DNA of 11,019 nt from SZUA-521 sp041738285 (lineage in GTDB: Bacteria; Pseudomonadota; Gammaproteobacteria; Pseudomonadales; Azotimanducaceae). Each line of letters opens with the position of its first letter. Within the stretch, counting starts at the first letter, position 1. The translations under genes and the position numbers were made by a program. The stretch spans positions 1 through 11,019 of the forward strand of contig JBGSQB010000239.1 of NCBI GenBank assembly GCA_041738285.1. Direction: 5' to 3'. The notes below the pieces were generated by a model. That model made no database searches. It was not told where the DNA came from and saw only the letters and a list, made by a program, of their open reading frames with translations. Below, piece after piece: positions 6,327-11,019 of the stretch.

Positions 6327-7174
6327 GACTGCACCGCCACGCCCGATTCCTCTTCGAGATAACCCGCTCGTTTTACCACCGCATCCAGCGCCATCAACAC
6401 GTCGAGCAGTTCGCCCATCAAATGCAGCGGCCAGGAGTTGGGGCCGTCGGACATCGCTTCGGCCGGGTTCGGGTGTGTCTCCATGAACAGGCCCGCAACG
6501 CCGGCGGCCACGGCGGCACGCGCAAGTACCGGCACCATTTCTCGTTGGCCGCCCGACACGGTGCCGAGCCCCCCCGGCATCTGCACGGAATGAGTTGCGT
6601 CGAACACAACCGGCGCACCGGTTGACCGCATGATCGCGAGCGATCGCATGTCGGAGACGAGGTTGTTGTAGCCGAACGACGCGCCGCGCTCGCATACCAT
6701 GATCTGTTGATTGCCGGTAGCTCGGGCCTTGTTGACCACATTGACCATGTCCGAGGGCGCCAGGAACTGGCCCTTCTTGATGTTGACCGGAATGTTGGCG
6801 GCGCACACGCGCTGGATGAAATTAGTCTGGCGGCACAGGAATGCCGGTGTCTGCATGACGGAGACGACCGATGCGACTTCATCCAGTGGCGTGTCTTCGT
6901 GGACGTCCGTGAGCACGGGCACGCCAACGTCGCGCTTGACGCGTTCGAGGATCCGAAGGCCCGCCTCGATGCCCGGACCGCGATAGCTGGTGTGCGAGGA
7001 GCGGTTTGCCTTGTCGTAGGAACTCTTGTAGATGAAGGGAATGCCCCGCGCTGAGGCGATCTCCTTCAGCGCTGCCGCCGTTTCCAGCGCCATCGACTCG
7101 CTCTCGATGACGCACGGGCCGGCAATGAGGAACACGGGCCGGTCAGGGCCCACATCGAAATCCAATAACCGCAT
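6323..7174 (-). CDS. kdsA: 3-deoxy-8-phosphooctulonate synthase (Kdo-8-P synthase), metal-dependent type
   Basis: This 283-residue TIM-barrel enzyme condenses phosphoenolpyruvate with arabinose 5-phosphate to Kdo-8-phosphate, the precursor of the inner-core sugar of LPS. FLIAGPCVIESE (15-26) carries Cys21, where E. coli KdsA has Asn26. Together with His195 (FDATHSVQ), Glu232 (FMETHP) and Asp243 (MSDGP) it restores the four metal ligands of Aquifex-type enzymes. A class II, metal-requiring enzyme is therefore predicted. KSSYDKANRSS and CERGASFGYNN are conserved substrate loops. One oddity is RQTN at 115-118, where relatives have RQTD. The ATG at 7174 has AGAGG 6 nt upstream. It follows pyrG by 9 bp and overlaps eno by 4 nt; the pyrG–kdsA–eno trio is conserved in gammaproteobacteria such as Pseudomonas. 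Confidence 0.96.
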   Translation of the reverse strand: MRLLDFDVGPDRPVFLIAGPCVIESESMALETAAALKEIASARGIPFIYKSSYDKANRSSHTSYRGPGIEAGLRILERVKRDVGVPVLTDVHEDTPLDEVASVVSVMQTPAFLCRQTNFIQRVCAANIPVNIKKGQFLAPSDMVNVVNKARATGNQQIMVCERGASFGYNNLVSDMRSLAIMRSTGAPVVFDATHSVQMPGGLGTVSGGQREMVPVLARAAVAAGVAGLFMETHPNPAEAMSDGPNSWPLHLMGELLDVLMALDAVVKRAGYLEEESGVAVQS

Positions 7175-7183
7175 GATGTACCT

Positions 7184-8872
7184 CTAACTGGAACTGGCCG
7201 CAGTGGCCTTGATCGGGCCCGGTGCCTTACCGCTGCGGTGATCCACCACAGCGCGCGGTGCCCCGGCCAATGCCGCTTCGATGAAGCCCTTGAACAACGG
7301 ATGTCCGTGCCGGGGCGATGATGTGAACTCGGGGTGAAACTGGCAGGCCACATACCAGGGGTGGCCCGCGAGTTCGATCATCTCGACGAGGCCGTCTTCG
7401 GAACGCCCGGAAATGACGAGGCCGGCGGCCTCGAGTCGATCCACGTACGAGTTGTTGACCTCGAACCGGTGCCGATGACGTTCATCGACCACGTCCGTGC
7501 CGTACAGGGCGCGGGCGAGCGTGCCATCGATCAATCCACATGACTGCGCGCCGAGCCGCATCGTACCGCCCATGTCACCGGCGACTGAACGGTGCGCCTT
7601 GCTGCCATCGCGATCGGTCCATTCCGTCACCAGTGCAATCACCGGGTGGGGCGTATTGGGATTGATCTCAGTGGAGTGCGCTTCGGCAAGTCCGGCGACG
7701 TGGCGCGCAAAATCGATCACCGCCGCGTGCAGGCCGTAGCAGATGCCGAGGTAGGGAACACCGTGCTCGCGAGCGTACTGCGCGGCGCGGATCTTACCCT
7801 CGAAGCCCCGTTGTCCAAAACCACCTGGCACGAGCACTGCCTGTACATCCGTGAGTGCACCGGTGCCGTTGGTTTCGATGTCTTCGGCGTCGATGAACTT
7901 GATGTCGACCTTGGTCCGGGTCTGAATGCCGGCATGCACGACGGCCTCGATGAGCGACTTGTACGCATCCAGCAGGTCGAGGTATTTGCCGACGATTGCG
8001 ATCTTGACCCGACCCTCGGGGTGCAACTGCGCATCGACCACCGCGCGCCACTCGGACAAATCTGCTTCCGGGCAGTCGAGGCCGAATTTCTCCACCACGA
8101 TGTCATCGACCTTCTGTTCGTGGAGCAGCGCCGGCACCTGATAGATCGTCTGCATGTCCTGCAAGCCAACGACGGCCCGCTCTTCGACGTTGGTGAACAG
8201 GGCGATCTTGCTGCGCGCCGATTTGGGAATGATGCGCTCGGACCGGCACACGAGAATGTCTGGGGCAATACCGATCGAACGCAGCTCCTTCACGGAATGT
8301 TGCGTTGGCTTGGTTTTGATTTCTCCTGCGCTCGCGATGTACGGCACCAGCGTCAGATGAATGAACATCGCCCGCGACGCGCCCACGTCCAGGCGCAGCT
8401 GACGAATGGCTTCGAGAAACGGTTGCGACTCGATGTCGCCCACGGTACCGCCAATCTCGACCATGACGATGTCGAAGCCTTCACCCGCATCACGGATACG
8501 GCGTTTGATCTCGTCGGTAACATGAGGAATGACCTGGACCGTGCCACCCAGGTAGTCACCGCGGCGCTCCTTGCGGATCACTTCCGCGTAGATGCTGCCG
8601 GTGGTGAAGTTGTTGCGCCGTGACATCTGCACCTGCAGGAATCGCTCGTATTGGCCGAGGTCGAGATCCGTCTCGGCGCCGTCCGCGGTGACATACACCT
8701 CACCGTGCTGGAACGGACTCATGGTGCCGGGATCCACATTGATGTAGGGATCCATCTTCACCACGTTGACCTTGAGATTGCGGGCCTTCAACACGGCCCC
8801 GAGGGAGGCGGTGAGAATTCCTTTACCCAAGGAAGAAACGACACCACCGGTCACGAAAATATAACGGGTCAT
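7184..8872 (-). CDS. pyrG: CTP synthase
   Basis: This 562-residue enzyme (E. coli 545) aminates UTP to CTP with ATP and glutamine-derived ammonia. The synthetase half has the P-loop VVSSLGKG (11-18), DPYINVDPGTMSPFQHGE (41-58) and GAETDLDLG, and ends near 285. The glutaminase half has the oxyanion glycine region VPGGFGQRG. The nucleophile is Cys378 in GICYGLHAAV; the triad is completed by His513 and Glu515 in QFHPEF. STE (400-402) and RHRHRFEVNN are kept. The residue after GICYGL is His382, where class I glutaminases have Gln. A tail of about 25 residues rich in Ala, Pro and Ser extends past E. coli. The start is the ATG at 8872 (MTRYIFVTGG), matching relatives; a GTG two codons earlier (8878) is possible. 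No strong Shine-Dalgarno is seen. kdsA follows 9 bp later. Confidence 0.96.
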   Translation of the reverse strand: MTRYIFVTGGVVSSLGKGILTASLGAVLKARNLKVNVVKMDPYINVDPGTMSPFQHGEVYVTADGAETDLDLGQYERFLQVQMSRRNNFTTGSIYAEVIRKERRGDYLGGTVQVIPHVTDEIKRRIRDAGEGFDIVMVEIGGTVGDIESQPFLEAIRQLRLDVGASRAMFIHLTLVPYIASAGEIKTKPTQHSVKELRSIGIAPDILVCRSERIIPKSARSKIALFTNVEERAVVGLQDMQTIYQVPALLHEQKVDDIVVEKFGLDCPEADLSEWRAVVDAQLHPEGRVKIAIVGKYLDLLDAYKSLIEAVVHAGIQTRTKVDIKFIDAEDIETNGTGALTDVQAVLVPGGFGQRGFEGKIRAAQYAREHGVPYLGICYGLHAAVIDFARHVAGLAEAHSTEINPNTPHPVIALVTEWTDRDGSKAHRSVAGDMGGTMRLGAQSCGLIDGTLARALYGTDVVDERHRHRFEVNNSYVDRLEAAGLVISGRSEDGLVEMIELAGHPWYVACQFHPEFTSSPRHGHPLFKGFIEAALAGAPRAVVDHRSGKAPGPIKATAASSS

Positions 8873-8939
8873 TGGCACGCCATCTGTGAGAAGGGCTGCA
8901 CGCAGCGGCAGGAGCCGGACGTACGCAAGATGGGATTGC

Positions 8940-8968
8940 AGCCTAGCAAAAGGACCTGTCGATCACAA
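8940..8968 (-). promoter_or_regulatory. Candidate promoter for pyrG–kdsA–eno
   Basis: On the - strand TTGTGA (4 of 6 to TTGACA; revcomp at 8963-8968, overlapping the tilS stop) is followed after exactly 17 bp by TAGGCT (3 of 6 to TATAAT; revcomp at 8940-8945). The site lies at the start of the only substantial gap (about 90 bp) on the - strand, about 68 bp before the pyrG ATG. The gap is the natural place for an internal promoter in an otherwise tightly packed operon. The hexamer matches are modest. No attenuator-like hairpin with a T-run was seen in the rest of the gap. Confidence 0.3.
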
Positions 8969-10279
8969 ACGAAATGCGCGACGCGCGGACAGTTTCGTCT
9001 CATATTCGATGATCCAGACATCATCTGTCTGGTACGACCGCCCAACCGGGGAGGTCGTGGCGAATGAATCGATGAATCCGGCATCGACGACAACTCCGGG
9101 GACCACCGCGAGCACGCCGCCTACGAACACGAGTGGATAGCTGCGCCGCTGCCACGGCGCGATGCGATGTTCCTGGAGCAGCCGGGTCACTTTGCGTGGC
9201 GTATTGTGACCGGCCAGTCGAACACGCTCACCGCCACGCCTTGGCTCGATCGTGACGCGCTGCACCGGTAGCGGTTGACCGTGCTGTCGGGCGCGCAGCA
9301 CACCGCATTGAAGCTGCACCGCCCTGCGCAGATCCCACGCCTGAGCGCTGCAATCACCGACGCAGGCATCGACCAAATGCAATGCAGCGTCGTACTGGCG
9401 CACAAACACACCCGGCATCACCTCAACGCCAACCCGTGCACCGCGTTGCAGCTGCGCGATCAATTCTGCGATCGCGCCCTCCCGCACGCCATCGACGTCA
9501 TTGCGCTGCAACCAGCGGCGCACAAGACGTGGCCCCCAAGTTCCCGTCAGCCGCTGGGCAGATAGGCGCGTCGGATCATCACCGAGTTCGGCATCGAGCG
9601 CGGCAGTTGCGATCTCGGCGACGGTCTGTGACCTGATGGCACCGCCCGCCGCCCGTGTCGCGGCGTCGGGCCATCGCTGTCGAACGATCGGGATGATCTG
9701 GTGGCGCAGGAAATTGCGATCAGCGTGGAGCGCTCCATTACTGGGATCCTCTACCCAGTGAAGACCGAGGGCTTCTGCGGCGGCTTCGATGTGCGCGCGC
9801 GTAAACGACAGGAACGGCCGAAACAGCCGGCCTGAACCGATCGATCGCTCGCTCGGCATACCCAACCGCGGCGTGTCCGTTCCACGCAGCAGGCGCAGCA
9901 ACATGGTTTCGAGCTGATCATCGGCGTGGTGGGCGAGCAGCAGCGCATCACCGGCTTCGAGCAACCCTTCGAATACGTCGTACCGAGCCGCGCGGGCCCG
10001 CGCTTCCAGATTCGGACCTGCTTCGACGTCGACCCGACGCGTGACAAAACGAACGCCCAGATCGCTCGCCTGGCGTTGACAATGCGCGCGCCAGGTGGGC
10101 GATTGCGGGTGCAGACCATGATCCACATGCAATGCAGCGACGCGCTCGCGCGCCAACCGTGCAGCCAGTTGAAGGAGTACGGTCGAGTCCATGCCGCCAC
10201 TGCAGGCCACCCAGACGGTGGGTGCGAGCGCGGCGCGCGTCAGAACATCAGCGACTGCCACTTCGAGCCCGGCATCCAT
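8963..10279 (-). CDS. tilS: tRNA(Ile)-lysidine synthase
   Basis: This 438-residue essential enzyme attaches lysine to C34 of tRNA-Ile(CAU), changing its codon reading from AUG to AUA and its charging from Met to Ile. The N-terminal PP-loop ATPase domain has VACSGGMDSTVLL, with SGGMDS at 27-32, then HVDHGLHPQS (48-57) and LLAHHADDQLET (111-122). The central TilS domain follows at about 240-310. The C-terminal substrate domain lies at about 340-405 (TPRKVTRLLQEHRIAPWQR, VVPGVVVDAGF). Its length matches E. coli (432). The ATG at 10279 lies 2 bp after the dnaE stop with no visible Shine-Dalgarno, so its translation is probably coupled to dnaE. In E. coli and Pseudomonas accA lies between dnaE and tilS; here it is missing. 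Confidence 0.95.
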   Translation of the reverse strand: MDAGLEVAVADVLTRAALAPTVWVACSGGMDSTVLLQLAARLARERVAALHVDHGLHPQSPTWRAHCQRQASDLGVRFVTRRVDVEAGPNLEARARAARYDVFEGLLEAGDALLLAHHADDQLETMLLRLLRGTDTPRLGMPSERSIGSGRLFRPFLSFTRAHIEAAAEALGLHWVEDPSNGALHADRNFLRHQIIPIVRQRWPDAATRAAGGAIRSQTVAEIATAALDAELGDDPTRLSAQRLTGTWGPRLVRRWLQRNDVDGVREGAIAELIAQLQRGARVGVEVMPGVFVRQYDAALHLVDACVGDCSAQAWDLRRAVQLQCGVLRARQHGQPLPVQRVTIEPRRGGERVRLAGHNTPRKVTRLLQEHRIAPWQRRSYPLVFVGGVLAVVPGVVVDAGFIDSFATTSPVGRSYQTDDVWIIEYETKLSARRAFRL

Positions 10280-10281
10280 GA

Positions 10282-11019
10282 TCAGAGCGCGGCGCGGTAG
10301 TGCAGCGCAACGCCGTCACGACCGAACTCGGCGCGCAGATCCGCCAACAGATCGTCGCACGGCGCGACTTTCCACGCGCGGCCAAGGAGAATGCGGCCCT
10401 GCGCCTCTACACCGTGGTAGCGAACCGCAACTGCGCACCCGTCCTTCCGGTGCGGTTCCAGCAACCGACGTAATCGCTTCGACAGATCGCTTGCCTTCTC
10501 CGCGCTGACCGAGATTTCGAGGCAGTCGGCAAAGCGAGATCGCGCCTCGAGCATGGTGTGCAATTGGGTCACACGCATCTTCAGTCCACCACTGAATTCA
10601 TCCTGCTGGACTTCGCCCTCCGCGATCAGCACGGCGTCCTTGTAGATCTTGTGTTTGTTCGGTTCGAACACGTCGCCGAAGATCGATAGCTCGATACGGG
10701 CGGTGCGATCGTCGAGCACTGCAAATCCCAGGGTGTCGCCGCGCTTGCTGCGCATCGTTCGGAACGAGACTACAAGGCCCGCTACCCGCTGAACCCCGCG
10801 GTCGACCGTCAACTCCGAGATGCCGCGCGGACAGAAACTGCGCACTTCGCCGATGTAGTCATCGATCGGGTGTCCGGTCAGGTACAACCCGAGGGTGTCC
10901 TTCTCGCCTTCGAGGCGCTCACGCCGCGTCAGTGGGCGTACCTTCGACGCCTGGCGCGGCGGTTGCGCCACGCCTTCAGCGACGCCGCCGAACAGATCGT
11001 GAATTCCGCTTTCGGCATC
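10282..11019 (-). CDS. dnaE: DNA polymerase III alpha subunit, C-terminal fragment
   Basis: This is the last 245 codons of dnaE, open to the right window edge; the true start lies outside. DnaE is the replicative polymerase of the Pol III holoenzyme. The fragment begins with an acidic, glycine-rich linker containing HDLFGG, equivalent to the QADMFG region of E. coli. EGEKDTLGLYLTGHPIDDY follows and closely matches ERETLGLYLTGHP. The OB-fold domain then covers VAGLVVSFRTMRSKRGDTLGF through EGEVQQDEFSGGLKMRV. The C-terminal tau-binding domain closes the protein. The PHP, palm and finger regions are not in the window. The TGA at 10282-10284 is followed 2 bp later by the tilS ATG. Confidence 0.95.
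   Translation of the reverse strand, partial: DAESGIHDLFGGVAEGVAQPPRQASKVRPLTRRERLEGEKDTLGLYLTGHPIDDYIGEVRSFCPRGISELTVDRGVQRVAGLVVSFRTMRSKRGDTLGFAVLDDRTARIELSIFGDVFEPNKHKIYKDAVLIAEGEVQQDEFSGGLKMRVTQLHTMLEARSRFADCLEISVSAEKASDLSKRLRRLLEPHRKDGCAVAVRYHGVEAQGRILLGRAWKVAPCDDLLADLRAEFGRDGVALHYRAAL

Noticed and set aside
5475..6362. A 295-codon + strand open frame antisense to eno
   Set aside because: The enolase on the other strand is intact and full length; the translation has no family resemblance.
6327..6806. In-frame upstream extension of eno to 590 codons
   Set aside because: The extra part is the out-of-frame shadow of kdsA; enolase homology begins right at the GTG at 6326.
7592..8623. A 343-codon + strand open frame antisense to pyrG
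   Set aside because: It is rich in Asp, His and Val as expected of the complement of pyrG codons, and no domain is visible.
8873..8962. A small ORF, leader peptide or attenuator upstream of pyrG
   Set aside because: No start with a ribosome site and no terminator-like hairpin with T-run is visible; only a weak promoter pattern could be supported.

Overview
The window reads as a compact housekeeping region of a GC-rich gammaproteobacterium. The gene order dnaE–tilS–pyrG–kdsA–eno–ftsB–truD–pcm–(popT)–nlpD–rpoS, convergent with mutS–fdxA, follows the order I know from Pseudomonas and Xanthomonas-type genomes. The presence of rpoS with nlpD, a Tyr in the PyrG glutaminase motif (GICYG, as I recall from Xanthomonas) and a Cys-type KdsA point to a Xanthomonadales, Nevskiales or Steroidobacter-like lineage. 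That placement is inference. I see no phage, insertion sequence, CRISPR array, tRNA or rRNA.

Layout. On the + strand are the 3' end of mutS (1-155), a 69-bp spacer with a promoter-like -10 element, and fdxA (225-548). Only 7 bp separate fdxA from the end of rpoS, which faces it. Everything from 556 to 11019 is on the - strand and reads, in transcription order: the dnaE C-terminus, tilS, an approximately 90-bp gap with a candidate promoter, then pyrG, kdsA, eno, ftsB, truD, pcm, a DUF368 membrane protein, nlpD and rpoS. Coding density is very high: no gene-free stretch exceeds about 90 bp.

The genes serve replication and repair (DnaE, MutS), tRNA modification (TilS, TruD), CTP supply (PyrG), Kdo synthesis for LPS (KdsA), glycolysis (Eno), division and septal wall splitting (FtsB, NlpD), undecaprenyl-phosphate recycling (the DUF368/PopT protein), protein repair (Pcm), stationary-phase control (RpoS) and electron transfer (FdxA). 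Pcm, NlpD and RpoS form the classic stationary-phase cluster.

There is no obviously new multi-gene system here. The points worth a second look are local: four successive junctions with 4-nt NTGA stop/start overlaps, one of which implies a CTG start codon for ftsB; a CTP synthase whose glutaminase nucleophile motif has His where Gln is normal; a DUF368 gene embedded between pcm and nlpD; an RpoS that lacks the acidic N-terminal region and is basic instead; and the absence of accA, ispD, ispF and surE from slots they normally occupy.
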